From assembly GCF_030867145.1 (NCBI RefSeq), contig NC_134419.1, forward strand, positions 4,863,501-4,927,500: DNA of 64,000 nucleotides, in the 5' to 3' direction. Shown here piece by piece: positions 1 through 13,600 of this stretch. The stretch's first letter is position 1, and each line of letters begins with the position of its first letter. The notes under the pieces are model-generated. The model had not been told where the DNA came from. It saw only the letters and a list, made by a program, of their open reading frames with translations, and did no database searches. The position numbers and the translations under genes were made by a program. Source of the stretch: Opisthocomus hoazin. Its lineage: Eukaryota > Chordata > Aves > Opisthocomiformes > Opisthocomidae.

Positions 1-3000
1 GATCAAATACTTGTGGGCAGTTTTGACATTTCCCTAACATTTAAATCTCTCATCAGGCAGGTGACTTCATTCTTTATACCAAATAAACAATCCAATGCTT
101 GCTCACAGTAAGGAGGCTCTTGTAGCTATCTCCATGCCATCACACCACCAACATCAAAGACCAAGAACACCCCCTTCCCAGTAACGAAAACACCCCAGTA
201 CCTGTGGTAATTCAAGGCTTGATCCACCTCCCATTTTGTGAGAGGTGGCACAACGTGAACACCAACTGATGCGTGAGCTGCTCGAGACAGTGATTCCCAG
301 CAGAACCTGCTTTGCTCTCGGCGACTGCACGTGGCCTCGATGGCCAGCTGTGCACACCACGACCGTGGGATGAACGCCCTTGCTGTTTTCCAGGCAAGCG
401 ACTATTGCTGCCAGTTTGATTCAATTACAGATGCGTTGACAGACTTCAGCAAATTATCAAAACGAGCGGAGCAATTAAAACTATCAAACACAAGAAATCA
501 TTACTCGTCCTTCGGCTCAGGAGGGAAGAGGCTCCGCAGCTACTTTGAGTCTTGGGAGAAAAGCCCTTGACTACTCGGGGAGAGAATCCAAATAAATCCT
601 TTCTCCTTGGGGAACTTCACTCTTGCTCTCAGCCCGCCTTTCAGATCAGTCTCTATTTAAGCTCTTTCACTGGACTTTTGGCTGAAGCCCACCACCTATG
701 TGTTCTTTTCCCAACAGAGAAGCAGCAGCTGCTTTCCCAAGGCCTGAGAAGACCCGCCTGACACGTTGTACTCAGGGCAGAATAGACAGCGTGCAACACC
801 GGCAGGGAACCCTCCTGACTCTCGGTGACGTTACAACCGATCTACACAAACAGACCTAATCTGCTTTTCTTCCAGCCAAACAGTACTTTTATTTTTTTAG
901 GTGCTTCCACCATCTCTGTGTTACCAATGACTAAGACCAAAGAGAAAAATAAAGTAGAGAGGAGCAAAACAAAAAAAAGCCCACAACAAAAAGAGAAAAC
1001 CCTCAGTCAAAAAACCATTCCCTATGCCAGCAGTATTAGTTAAGAAGTCTGATTACTGCAAGGCAGTCTAAAGCCCTGCTTAACTAGGAAAACAAAATCA
1101 AAACCAAACCAAACAACAATATATGAATTAACTCCTCCCCAACTTTTATTGGGTGCTGTAACCTATTTGCAGAGGGAAACATCTCCCCTGGCCCCACGAA
1201 GGACTAACCACGCTCTTAGGCACAGACAGAAGACCCAGGACTGCCAAGGTAAAGGTGCTTTTTCTTTTTTTAAATAGACGGCACTCAATGAGGAAATTCA
1301 GACCCTTTGAATCATTCTGAGATTTTGTCTCCTGTTTACCTACATCTCAAACAGCTCCAAAAAGGTCTCAAATTCTCCTAATTCCAAGTAGACATGGTGA
1401 GGCTCCAACTTTTTGCTTTGAGATCTGCAGATGAAAGGCAACATTCAAGTGCCAAATACCACAGGTTTCTAGTGGTCTCCAATATCCTGAAAATATGTTA
1501 TTTTTAGTATGTGCCTGGCAGAGAAAGGAAGTGTTAAATCTTGGACCAATATCAAATCTGACTGAAAATTAGCAGCTAGGAACATCCTCTTTGATTATTT
1601 ATTCCACTCTCCCATATCCGAATAGCCCCAGAGGGGTAGTAGCGATGACAATCACTAGGAAAACACCTGATGATAGCAGGTTAGTACAGAGCATTTGCCT
1701 GGCTCTCCCCATGAAAACATCCCAGAGTTTGTTTCTTCATTTTTGAAGAGCAGACTCCTGGGGGAAGAGGGACGGTCTGTCGGAAAAGGGCCCCTAGTGC
1801 TTCGCTGCAACTCCTCCACTGCAACACTTGTAAAAGAACAGGAGACAGAAGAAAACCCCAGCTAATCCACTTCCAGATGCGTTTATTATTTTCTCAGATG
1901 TCTTTATGGTGAGAGAACAGCCTGCAGAGCACCGAGTCACGTTGCTTGTATTTACAAACACAGCACAAGAAGCGCATTACAATTTGTCAGTGCTTGTAGA
2001 GGCTTCAAGGCTTTTCATCTCCGTATCTGCTAGCTTCTCTCTAAACTAAGAAACTTGATCTGCTGCAGTTTTAACAGCATTTTGATCTCAGTTACATTTG
2101 GCATGGTGCTGGGCCAGCCCGATTTAAATCACTGGCGTGTCTACAAGCACCAGTCAGCATAAAATCGGAATTCACGCCACTTGCCCGCAGGGTGGACACG
2201 GCCTAAGAGAGGGATGGTCAAGCAGGACACAGCTCTAGCATCATATTTCTTCCTCATTTATTCAATACCAAATCAAAATTCGGATGTGAAGACCGCTCTT
2301 GCAGCACCTGGGCTACACCCATGCTGTCAGACAGTAGCCGAGTCAATGGCCGTGAGCTCTTCAGCAGCATCCTCAATAACCAGCACATCTGCACCCCAGG
2401 ACCGTCTCACTCACCCGATTCCTGCCCGTTGTGTGCAAACCTCTCCTGCCTGCAGTGCCACACCGAAGTCTCTCTCTGCCCTGCTCCCTGCCCATTACGG
2501 GCAGCAGGCAAGCTTGGTCTGTGAGACATCAACCAGCTGCACCTGCACAGGGAGTCGCAGAGCAGGAGGGGTTCCGTCCTGCTGCACCACAGCTAGCAGA
2601 GGCATGTTTGCCCACGAGGTGCAGAATATATCGATGACATCCTTTAAAAATGTTGTTTTCTTAGTGGCAGTCAGTGCAAAGCTATTGGGAACTTTTTCCC
2701 TCGGCAAGCAATGAGGCTTGGCTGCCATCTCCTCTCACCTCCTGAACCAGCCAGGCTTATCATCACCATCAACCCGCTCCTAGCAGCAGAGTTTTGGGTT
2801 TTGATTCCGATTTTGGCTGCCTTGCTGGAGCAGAAATGAAGATTTAGCTCCTCTGATGAACTACAAAGCACCATTCAAACACTGCTCCTCACCCCCCCAG
2901 CTCCTGGTGTGACCCCAGAACACATTACGAGGTCTCAAAAGGGCAGAGGCACCAGGGCAGGGCATTTCCTCCAGTCAAGGACAACACAGACAACTGTCCC

Positions 3001-5035
3001 ACATGCACTGCACCAAAGGCAGCACGCCAAGAGCTACCAAGGCAAGGGGAAGCCTGCAGTGCTCCTAACTAATAAGGTCATCGCAAACGACATCAACTCC
3101 TTTAGGTCAGAATGAATGACAACCAGAGCACGCCACAGAAGGCTGCACGGAGAATTCACAGATGGACAGGCATTCTCAATTAAACTGTCCTCCCCTCCCA
3201 CTCTCCTCTGAATTACTGCTCTAAAACCCCTCAATTATCTAAACTCAATTAGTCTTAGAATATTTGAAGCTTCCTGTTCAGACTAATTTCTCTCTCTTTC
3301 CTCATCTGGAGTGCTTGACTTGCATTAAAGAACACTTAGTGCCTGTGGTAAGGAGAACTTTACAAAGGCAGGTCAGGACTGCAGGGTATTCATGATCTCC
3401 CCTCTATCCTTCCAGTGCCTGAGAACACCATGTACTCAGCCTGGGCATATATCTATCCAGATGAAATTTCAGCATCTCTGACATGCTTTTTTTTTTTTTT
3501 TTACACCTTAAGCCAAACATTTTCATTGCTAGTAGCAACTATCATCCACTGCAGCTATTTTCACTCCTAAAGATTTCCGTATGTACTTTCCAAAATTATT
3601 TGCAAAGCAGTAATTTTCTATTATTGCTATTATTATTCCTGGGAACAAAAAACATGGTGTTAATTCCAACAAAAAAGAACATTGGTGGCAAAGCAGATAG
3701 TAAGACAAGACAATACAAGGAAGCAGTTAAAAGATTCCCTTTCATTTTAGTGATGTGACTTCTTTGTCCAGACTGAACCTGCACATTTTCATTCAAAGGG
3801 CAGCAATAAAATTCCTGAATTTGGAAGCTCTTGGCATTTTATCCTCTGCAATGATGGAGACCAATGTCAAGACTTCCCTCACCGTATTTCCTTCACTTTC
3901 TATCAGAATCTTGTAAGAAACCTTGATTATAAGATTTTGCGCCCCTCCTGAAGTGCGAGTATCTCACTCTCCCTCCAAAATATATGTGAAAATAGCATCC
4001 CCACAGCATAAGGGCCCCAACCAGCAGGGTTATTGGTAGACTCACACCTTCAGAATTGTCTAGAAACTATTTGCTCATTTATGCAGGGAGCCAGATAAAA
4101 GGTAGTTTCTGTCCCTCCAGACAAAGTTTAGAGGAAAAAAAAATACTTTTTAGCTGCAAGGACATGTGCACATGGACCTTTCAGCTTCATTATCTTGATT
4201 CAATCAGATTTTTAGATGCACCTGTGCAAAATATGTACTCTGAGTTGAAAATTAGCTACTTAGTTTAGCTTGAACCTATTCCAAAAAAGCTTAAACTAAC
4301 CATAAAATGGTTAGCTTGCTTAACAGGTTGCACTAAATTAATATCACATCTGTACTTAAGGCAGTTCACTGATGCCTCATGCAGGCAAACTCTCACGGAC
4401 AGGAAACTGAAGCATAGACAGATTAAATGCATTGCTCAAGATTAAATAAGAAATCTCTGGGCAAGCCAGAACTGAACCTAGTCTGAGTCCCGATTCAGCA
4501 CATTAACCACAAGGCTGTCTCCATTAGTGTACTTGCTGCCCAGGGTTGCTGTGTGGGACTGAATGCAAACTGCTTCGCGGCAAGCTCTATCAGAGAACCA
4601 GACATCTCCTCTGACTACGGTGCAGGTGCAGGATTACACTTTTCCTGTTTAAGAGGAAACCTCTCTGTCCAACTCTCCACAAAGATAGAACTGTTCTGGT
4701 CCGGAACTGGCTGGAAAACAAGAATTCCATTTTGCAACCACTTTTGAGGTTTTAGTATTTAGTTCAATTCTTGCACTGGGATAATACCAAAATTGAAAAG
4801 TGGACTTTTTTTTTCCACAAAAGCCAAAGAGGAAAGTCAGGTAAAAAGAACAAACAAAAAAAAGCAGAGATGCAAACCTTTCTCTCCCACATCCCTTAAA
4901 AGTGCTTTGATTGAGAATACCACCCATCCCCTGTACTCTCCTAACTTTGTAACCTGCAGTCTCTTCCACCCAGAAGTTTTATCTCTGAGTGAAGAAGGTT
5001 CCCAAGAGACCAGGTTCTTTGAAACTAATACTGCT
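1..5035. other. Non-coding A+T-rich sequence, no gene recognised
   Basis: No supported gene. The longest open frame (2181-2714) begins with TTG, is Ser/Thr/Cys-rich without a recognisable domain, and has competing frames on both strands. It contains a (T)16 tract at 3487-3502, an A-rich purine stretch around 940-1010 and one MIR-like relic (listed separately). Exons of a non-coding RNA cannot be excluded by eye. Confidence 0.6.
4390..4520 (+). repeat. MIR-like SINE relic
   Basis: The segment follows the MIR core and 3' order: a GGAAACTGAAGCATAGA-like block, then a degenerate TTGCTCAAG, then AGCCAGAACTGAACC, a GTCTGA-like block and a final CATTAACCAC. This matches the general MIR pattern (aggcacagag, ttgcccaag, ggcagagctgggattcgaaccc, ttaaccac). 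Divergence is high, as expected for an element that was active before the bird-mammal split. Confidence 0.6.
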
Positions 5036-5119
5036 CTAGGTGACCCTGCTTCGGCAGGGGGGTTGGACTAGATGACCCACAGAGGTCCCTTCCAACCCCT
5101 ACCATTCTGTGATTCTGTA
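5036..5119 (+). repeat. CR1 LINE 3' end, truncated to about 84 bp
   Basis: Contains the CR1 3' signature: a GGTTGGACTAGATGACC block, GGTCCCTTCCAACCCC, and the terminal ATTCTGTGATTCTGT tandem octamers. About 77 of 82 bases match the CR1 copy ending at 31662, so both belong to the same subfamily and are fairly recent. It is severely 5' truncated, which is normal for CR1. Confidence 0.92.
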
Positions 5120-5694
5120 ATACATTTCTACCTACAGTTCTATTATTAGCATGGCATTTTTTCCCAGCATTAGAGCGTCATTTTCTTTAGGCACACAGCT
5201 ACAGGAGGATGAGGAGGAGGCCATAAACCACGTTAGTCCTGGGCCTTTAGATGCAGATTATAATGCAAAGAATCATTTCGTGCAGTCAATGCTTGAAAAT
5301 GTCTTGCAGGCTTACTACTGTCGAATGGCCCATTTATTTTTTCAGGTCACGTACTGGGTTTGTTTGGTTTGGTTTGTTTTTTTCCTCTTTATAGATGTTG
5401 ATACACAGGGAAATGATTAAGCTTTTAATTTATTTTGTAAGTTTTTAGGCTTCAATCTAAAATACACTCTTCATATGAACCAGGCAATAGCGTAACTCCC
5501 CTTTCAGGTGAGCATCAATTTGTTGTTGTACCTATTCCACTCATCTTTTACAGGGAATCCACACACAGAGTTTGGAAGTTTGTGACTCAAGCTCACAGCA
5601 CAGGTACGCTCCCACCTTCCAAAGGTCCAGCTGGGCTCCAACAGCTGTTGCTGAAAATACCAGGGTGTCAAATTCTGCAGAATTTGAAAATTAA

Positions 5695-5731
5695 ATTAAA
5701 ATCTAATTAATTAAAATTTAATTAATTAAAG
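5695..5731. repeat. AT-rich 15-bp tandem repeat, about 2.5 copies
   Basis: Two adjacent copies of ATTAAAAYYTAATTA (5695-5709 and 5710-5724) are followed by a partial third, ATTAAAG. Each junction creates a TTAATTAA palindrome, which is a typical homeodomain-type core. No protein-coding potential. Confidence 0.85.
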
Positions 5732-5980
5732 CCTGGCCCTACAGGTATGAGAAACACTTTAGCTAAAATGCTATCATTTATGCAAATTATGAAAACCTGT
5801 GAATACTGATGGCTTCAGTGCCCGGACAGGGCTAAGAAACCTTTTGGCTTTGACTTGGGTAAGAGCCTCCTTCTTTCACCAATAAAACTGAAGACTAAAG
5901 TAAAACTCAAACTATATAAACCAAAGTTATTCTAACAGCTTGTAAAGACAGATGAGAGTCATTACATGATTTATACACAC

Positions 5981-6060
5981 GAGGGTACTGGGATAGACAG
6001 GATTAGATGATTTACCCAAGATGAAACAATGAGTCAGTGACACAGTTTTCTGCTGTCCAG
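5981..6060 (+). repeat. MIR-like SINE relic
   Basis: The sequence GAGGGTACTGGGATAGACAG, followed by ATTAGATGATTTACCCAAG and a GTCAGTGAC block, parallels the MIR core (gaggaaactgaggcacagag, gttaagtgacttgcccaag, gtcagtggc). It includes a perfect AP-1 heptamer TGAGTCA at 6030-6036. The match is weak to moderate because of age. Confidence 0.5.
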
Positions 6061-7760
6061 TGAAAACACGGATGTACAGTAAGCTGAAAAGAATTCATCT
6101 ATTCCCCATATCAAAAGGAAAAAGGAGAGAGTATTCCCTCTGCTATCCGAGCTCGTGGTTCCAATAAGTGTTGATAGAACCGAATTTGGCAAGCAGGAAA
6201 TTAGCTGCACTAGTCACATATGCAAAGCATTTGCTGAAAATAAAAATCTTGAGTTACTCAATTAACAACAGTTTTCACTTGCCGAAGCCACGGGCCCCGC
6301 ATATCTATCACAGCAGCAATTTACTCCTTGCTGCTTTCTTGAGAAGTTAGAAGGATACGACCCATTCCGTGTCCAAGGCACAGCATAATCAGTCAGGACA
6401 TTGTGCAACGCCAGAGTCTTGCCTCATGTCTGCGTTCAAATTGCACAAAAAGTGACTTACTTGGTTTCAGTCAACACCAACTTCGATGGTAGGATTTTCA
6501 GTTGTTCACGGATCAGATTTTAGTGGGCTGATAGGATCAACATGAAGAATGAACAATTCAGCTGAAGGCTTGTCAACCCTCAGAACGCCCTGAAGTGGGC
6601 CATATCCTGCCATAAATATTTGCACAAAAATCCTGCTGACCTCAGTGGTGGTTCTCAGTACAAAATGATGGCAGGATGTGGTCACAGTGATCCTTCTAAT
6701 AATAGGTTTTCCATCGAGATCAATGGACATTGGGTCTCATTTCATTGCCAAAGCTTGGTTCTGAGCTCTAAAGAGAGACATTGTTTTCCTGCAGCAGGGA
6801 GCACAAAATTGCCAAATTTACTTCTGGCAAAGGCAGAGTTTTATTTTTAATGCTGAATAACACCAAAAATGTCTGATATTAATTAAGAGAGTGTCTTCCT
6901 TCTGCATATCTCAAAAAAAAACAATCTTCCAATGTTGCTGTTGGAAAGACACACAGAAAACATGAATATATCCACATTTAAAGTCAGACATAAAATAAGC
7001 AAAACTCACTTTTCTGTTCCCTAAGTGCAATTCTAAGGTGAGTTTCGCATGCATGGAAGCAGCAGGTGCTCAGCTCTTCACGAGAGTCAAGACAACTTAA
7101 TAGAGGTGTTGAAGACCCAGGCCCCCAAATAAGTTTCTCACAGGCACATTCCTAAGTCTGTAGGCAGCACCCTTCACTCCTTTTTTCCTGAGCCTATCCC
7201 TCCCTTGGTGTTCATTACAGCTTTGATGCCTGTATGTAGAAATCCTTATCTTCAGGATGCTAAAGGATGACTGAATGTTTTCCAGTGTTTTATTCATTAT
7301 CTCAGTTCAACATTAACTGATTTTAATCTTGTGGTTCTCTTCTAGAGATAAGAAGCAGCCTGCCAGGGAAATAAGCATTTCACAGGTTAACAGCACAACT
7401 CTTCTAAAGAGGAAGCAGGTTTGTTTTCTGCCTTATTTTCTGGAAAACGTTAAAACAATAAAATGAAAGAGCAGCAGTGGAGAACAAGTTGTAAAGGAGC
7501 TAATTTCCTGCTCGCAGCAGCTCTGATAAATTTCAGTGTTGGATGACAGGGGCTGTGGAGAGCGAGGGGAGGGGCGGCTCTCTTCCTGGAAAGCCAGACA
7601 GGATAGGATTGATTTGAGACATCTTCGTTGCCAGAACAGCCGGTATTGGCTAATCATCAGAAAACAGAGACTTCAACCTACAGGAAGCGGAGAGCAAGGA
7701 AGACGTCTGAATCAAACCTTCAGGTTCCAAATGTGTAAACGAACAAAATAATAACAACAG

Positions 7761-7783
7761 AAAAAAAAAAAAAAAAAAAAAAA
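7761..7783. repeat. (A)23 homopolymer
   Basis: An uninterrupted run of 23 A, with no retroposon body recognised upstream of it. It lies 260 bp before a (T)28 run, so the two could pair as an inverted repeat in single strands. Confidence 0.97.
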
Positions 7784-8039
7784 GCAAGCCCCTACTCACA
7801 CACAAGCCTTCCTGGAGACTGACAAATGCCAAAGGAAGTGCCAGTGCCCTGACTAACAAAAGAATCCTGAAATGCTGCAGGCTCCGGTGCCAGAGCCGGC
7901 ACCCAGTTAAAAGTGGGTGGCTGCCTGACACGACTGCTGCCGGATGGAACGACAGCTCAGCATGAATCACGGGGCAAAGGATTCCTTCAGTCCGGGAGGA
8001 ATCGGTACAATGCACAGGCTGCCTGCTGGGGGGTTTTTC

Positions 8040-8043
<4 letters not shown>

Positions 8044-8071
<28 letters not shown>
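8044..8071. repeat. (T)28 homopolymer
   Basis: An uninterrupted run of 28 T, the longest homopolymer in the window. It could be the poly(A) of a reverse-strand insertion, but no retroposon body is recognisable on its downstream side. Confidence 0.97.
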
Positions 8072-8074
<3 letters not shown>

Positions 8075-9358
8075 TACTCCTGACTTTGAGAGCCCAGCCG
8101 TTTCCTTCCTGATGTGCTCTGTGGGCGTGCAACCGGCAGATGACTACTCATTGATGGCACTGTGTGTATGTGAGCGAGTGCATGGACGTGGTAGCGAGAG
8201 GTGCCAGACTGAAAACCCCCGGGGACTGAACTCTCCGGGTAGCCCACAAAACCACCGCTTTGAGCAGCTGCTGACAGAGTCTGCTCCTGTCATTGCCCTC
8301 TCAAAGGGGACCTGTTCACCCAGGTCATGCGCTTTAGATACAGACACATACACACACGAGATTACGACAAGTCAACTCTACAGCAGATTTAAGACTTCTG
8401 GAAATCTTCCCCGGAAGGAGGAATCTCTCCATCTCCCTGGCCACAAGGCTGGAAGCAGGGCAGAGGGGAAGAGAGCTTTCTTACATCCCTCCAAAAATCT
8501 ACAGGAGCTGCATAATTAGGGTTACAGGCAAAGCCAGCTTTGGTTTCCTTTTGCCCCAGCATGGGGAGGGAAAATGCTTCTATTAGCCTGACCATGTATC
8601 TTCAGCCTCATCTCTGTATGTCTGGGAACTATCTGAACCAAGCTATCCGGGGTCTGGGGAACCAGTTGAAATTATTTTCAGTGTCCATTCGAACTTTTGA
8701 TCTCTTTATACAGCCCAGGTCTTTTTTCCAAGATAAGGTTAACACGGTAACAAGCTCTCTACATACTTTAAAAGGGAGAACATTGATCACAGTCTCCAGA
8801 TATGAGACCACCACTGTGGAAGTTGTTAAGTCCAAAAGACTTACTCAAAGCTTCAACTCTATTCACTGCTGTTACCCCTTGACATGTTCCTTTAGATACA
8901 TTTTGATTTGTGCTTTTCATAGTGTAGCTCTCCTAAAGATGACAGAGAGAGATTGAAAACACAGCCAAAGGAGAAGTGATTTCTAGTCAGATATAGACTG
9001 ATCCCATACTACTGACATCAGTTGGAGTCTCTGCATTTGTTTCAGCAGGCTCTGCATCAGCTTTGTCACCAACTGGCAAGTTACTCTGAGAAGCGACTGT
9101 TTCAAAAGGCGGTCTCTTCTGTGTGCTACAGGACTGCCCATATGGGGAGAAGAAATTAGGCTAAATCCATCAAAACAGCCAGCGCAAGAGAGAAGGTCTG
9201 GTCAAGCTGGCACCCAGCATTCAAAGAGCAGGAAGGCCACACTTCAGCCAGACCCTGTGGCTTGACAAGGGTAACAGCGAGATGCGTCTCTGCCCACATC
9301 AGAAGGAAGTGGCTGCAGCAGCACTCTTGACACCCCGACCTGACTTCATGAAAGCTTT

Positions 9359-10620
9359 TTGTACCTTACAGCGCTCTGCTGCTCAGCTTCCAACTTCACT
9401 CATTGTCAAAGTCTCTTCCAGCATTGCTTGACAGTGATCTTGCATCTGCTCTTTCCCATTAGCATTAGCAGCATCTTGTCCACCTTCAATCCTTCTCCCT
9501 ACTTTTATCTTCCCTTTCTCCCATCAACAAGCTTGAGTCTTTCCATGTTTTTTTCTTCTCCAATAATCCTTTTCTTTCTTCTCCCATACTTGCCTCCTCT
9601 GCTTTTGCAGAAGAAATTTCCTGGTCAAAGACCACTCCTGAAGACTGATTTCCATCCCTTTCTGTCCTGCCACCTTTTTGCCACTAGAAATTCACCTCTG
9701 TAATTTAGCTACAACCCACATTTATGATCTTAGCAGTCTTTTCAGCTCCTTCGACCAGCCCTCAAAATGGTTGCTGCCCAAATACTTCCTTTCTTCTGTC
9801 CCCACTTCTCTCTCTGCATTGGACCTGGCTTATCCCTTCCAAGAGATAAACTGATAATGCACAATGTGTTCATTTTCTTCTCTGCCAATAAGGCCCTCTC
9901 ACATCCCATAAAGAAACTTGTTATCTGCTTTCCCTCTAGCCTCTCCACTGATCTACAAATCAACCTTGTTTTCTTTTTGTTCAGCCTTACATCTTGTCTT
10001 CTGCTCCAGTGTTTAATTTCTTTCTCTCTACAAGACATGCTTGTGCTAGTTTAAATTTCTGCTAACTTATAAGAACCCAAATCCATTCTTTGCTCAGCTT
10101 TAACTTTTTCAGTACTGTCCACTCTGTCCCTCATCTCCCACCTTCTCCCTTTGTTTCGAAGATCACTGGGCTCACCACTTGCAACAACATCTGGATGTCT
10201 CCTCGTCCAGGTTCATGCCAGATTCTTCTCAGTTAAACTCTCTGCTCCTTCATTCCACCAAAATCACTCTTCTCTCAGTTTCAAAAGGCACTTGCCAAAG
10301 TTGCAAATCAATACTCTATATTTTCTTTCCATGGCTTGTCAGCCAACTTCAGGACCTCTAATCAAGCTCTTCTTGAAGTCCTGTCATCCCTTGGCTTAGA
10401 CGATCTTCTCCCCTCACGATTTCCCCTCCTCCCACTCCCACCACTCTGTGCACATGTTCTCATGAGGATCACCCACTGGCTTTCTGTACCGGTTTTTATG
10501 GGCTCCTCGGCTTCCTTCTCTACACAGAGAGCACAGAAGCAAACAAGAAATCTCATCTACAGCCATGAAAAAAATACAGCATCTCTACACAGACAGAAAT
10601 CCTTCTGCACGCTAGACCTT
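9359..10620 (+). repeat. Pyrimidine-rich block, possibly an ancient L2/CR1-type LINE relic
   Basis: About 1.25 kb in which the + strand is strongly enriched in C and T, with many CTTCTC, CCTCC and TCTCTC clusters and long, gene-like but featureless open frames. The texture resembles the sense strand of decayed L2/CR1-clade reverse-transcriptase ORFs, for example around 10240-10460. No specific RT motif such as the YADD box can be read, so this class assignment is an inference. It could instead be simple strand-asymmetric composition or an unrecognised non-coding RNA. Confidence 0.3.
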
Positions 10621-13600
10621 CAACCCAAGATCAAGGTCCATCAAATACATGCAAATGGTGCCAGGAGGTTGGAGACTGGCTTTAAAACAACAGGAAGGAA
10701 CGTGATGTTCAAAGAAGAGCGCGTATCACCAGCTTGAAAACAACTACAAACATGCCCAATGCACATTATTGGCCATATTCTGAACTGATTAAACCTTTAT
10801 CAGCTGAGAAATGTTTCAGAAATACCTGGTACCCTAAGAGTGGCCACAGAGACTGTAAATGTCCTTCTCCACCCTCACTCTCGCCTTCTTCCACTCACTT
10901 AATGAAACAGCTTGCAACTCACACTGCTCTTTGTATTTGCATTTATCATGACAATCAAGGGCAGCAACAGCAGCAAGTTAATGTATTTACTTTGGGAAAG
11001 GGTGAAAGGAACAAGCTCTGGTTATGGTATCCCACATCTGGGCAGGATCCTGCTTGGCTAACCAAGTGCAATACTGATAAACTTCCTGGTCGTGCCTATC
11101 GAAGCATGTTCTGCCACGGCTCCTGAATCCATCCAGTGTGGGTGAGCTGTGGGTAGGGGAAAGTTCACGGTTAATTGCTCACTGCCAACAGAAAAATGGT
11201 TTGCAAATGAGTTGCTTTAATCCCAAAGAAGTGTGTCTCCAGTGCCTACAATCTGTAATGGTTCCATTGTACTCGTAACAGGTGTTTCGTCTCCACTAAG
11301 TAGTTCTGATTTTGTTCACAACGGAGTACGCTGCATCTTTCTGGAGTGGCAATACATCATCCTTTCTACCCACATTATTCTTCCTTCTGCCCAAATCATA
11401 CAAAGATATTGATTGAGCAAGGATCCATCTGTAACTTATCAATTAGAAAAACCTGGAATTTTAAGTTAAATGCAAGAGACTAAACAAATTGAAGTAAAAA
11501 GCAAATTTTTCACAACTGTATTTCCACTATGTCTGAAAATTCACCAATTTTGTCCGGCTGCAAGAGATAAGTCCTTATATAACAACATCATATAAACAAT
11601 TCTCATCCCATTTCTGTGGTTTTGAGAGTATAATATTCATGTCCTCAAAAGTATCACTTTTTCTCCACATCCTAAATTGATTCAGTCTTTGAAGAAAAGA
11701 GTTGTGATCTGAGTTCATCTGACATTTCCAAATTTCATACGAGAGGCTGAAATAGAGTATTGGCATTTACACAAAACCACTACTCCGGCTTCTAAGCCCC
11801 AGTTGCCTTCAGTGGACCACCACTTCAAACCTGAACTTTGCTGACTGGCTTAACAATTTGTTCCTGGTATCATGTGACAAGTTTTTGAAGCTCAAATGTG
11901 TAATGGGGCTTTTGCTGCTAGTACAAAAAGAAGAAAAAAAAAATTTAAAAATATAGTAGAACATGAGGTTCCAATTGTCTGAAAACCAGAAACATCTGTC
12001 GGAGTCATGAGCAGTTGATTAGTGGAGTTCATTTCTAGGGTACAGCTCCAGTAGATCAGCTCTTCTATTTAAGTATATCATCGTAGTCACTGGAAGCATT
12101 ACAAAGAGTTCCAGAGAATAGGCAGGAGAGATATAAACAATTTCTTAGGGTGCTAGTGTCCTTAAAAGCCAACTACAACACGTCGGTTTTCAGCACTGCT
12201 TTACATGATACCAGCATGTGAAATTAACAGCTGTACTTAAACCTTGCTTTTATCCACAACAGCTAAACATCTGCCAGTCTTTCAGTTATAAACCTATGCT
12301 ATTTCTGAAGCTTGTAACTGTAAAAATTCCTTTGGAAGATAAAACACAATGTACAAGCTGTCAGCCTGAGCACATTTCTTACTGGCAGAATAATCAGACC
12401 AAGTTGGTTTCAGCCTACCAATCAAGACAACGACAAAAACATTAGTTGTTTTTTAAGACGCTGCTTGCATTTCAACCTGAACCTTTTCCAGCTCATTACA
12501 CTAACATAATGATTAGCACCTTGGAACATTTGCACAAAAAACAGAGGTTAATCAGAAATGCTAATTCAGCCCACGTGCACTCTAAAGCTCCAGTGATATG
12601 GGATAAATAGCTGAGCTGTATGTACGGCTTTCATTAAGGCTGCTGTTGCAGATCTCTGCTCATAACACCACAAGCCTTGGCACCCAGGAGTACAAGAAAC
12701 CACCAGGAAGGGGTGTCTTTAAGCTTAAGTCTCTCTTTCATTACCTTGAATATCTAATTTAAGGTTTATGAGGAATCTTAGCCCTAGATCTTGTTCAATT
12801 CCTGGTGTCAGTAGCCTGACCTAACCTCCCAGTTTCTGCTGCTCCATCTGCATCCACCTGTCACCTCATGCATATTCCCCATCCAGGAATGGGGTACTGT
12901 TACATTAAAAATAACAACTAAAACTTGGTAGCAAGCAATTTCACTTCCCCTCTTGACTTTACTGACTATTTTGTCTTTAACAAAACATAAAATAACAAAT
13001 ACACAATAACTTGTAAGATTGGTGGGTTTTACATTCAGGGACATAGTTTGATTCAACATATTGTGCAACCCTAACATGACTTTGGGAAGACTGTTTGATT
13101 ATACAGAAATTAAAAGGTGACCCCTTTTATATATATATATATATATTTTTGTTGAAGGACAAACCTCCAAGATGCTATAGCTACCCAAGAAAATGGCAGT
13201 TACTGAGGTATAGTCAGGGGTTTGAGTTGCTTTCAGTCTGCCCTAAAGCAGAAAACCTCCTCACGCTTTTTAAAGTAAAAATTGTATTTGACTGTGTAAA
13301 CTGTTATGAGAAGTCTCTAAAAGAAACTGTTTCCATCTGAACAGAACCCATTTTTGCAAGTATTCTTCTACCTTTCAGAAGATACTGCACTCCTTCCCCT
13401 GAAATCCCATCCACACTTTCCAGTTCTCTGAAAGATTCTTCTTTTAATCTTCCTATCATTAAGACCCTACTATGTGCTCGTTTTCTCTTACCTAAGCTTA
13501 TAAGCAGGTGGGGAATTCCCCTGAAAGTACTGCTCTTGAGATGCCAGTGAAAGCAGAGATGTTCACTGTCTCTAGACAACAGATCTGATCGTCCTTCCCT

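Larger units (their letters stand above)
5120..9358. other. Non-coding sequence, no gene recognised
   Basis: No supported gene. The 191-codon open frame at 7944-8519 runs through the (T)28 tract and shows no domain. The stretch contains an AT-rich 15-bp tandem repeat, one MIR relic and an A-tract/T-tract pair, each listed separately. Confidence 0.6.

Noticed and set aside
2181-2714. 177-codon open frame, + strand
   Set aside because: Starts at TTG, Ser/Thr/Cys-rich without a domain, and is overlapped by frames of similar length on both strands.
7944-8519. 191-codon open frame, + strand
   Set aside because: Its length depends on reading through a (T)28 tract as poly-Phe; no domain and no plausible gene context.
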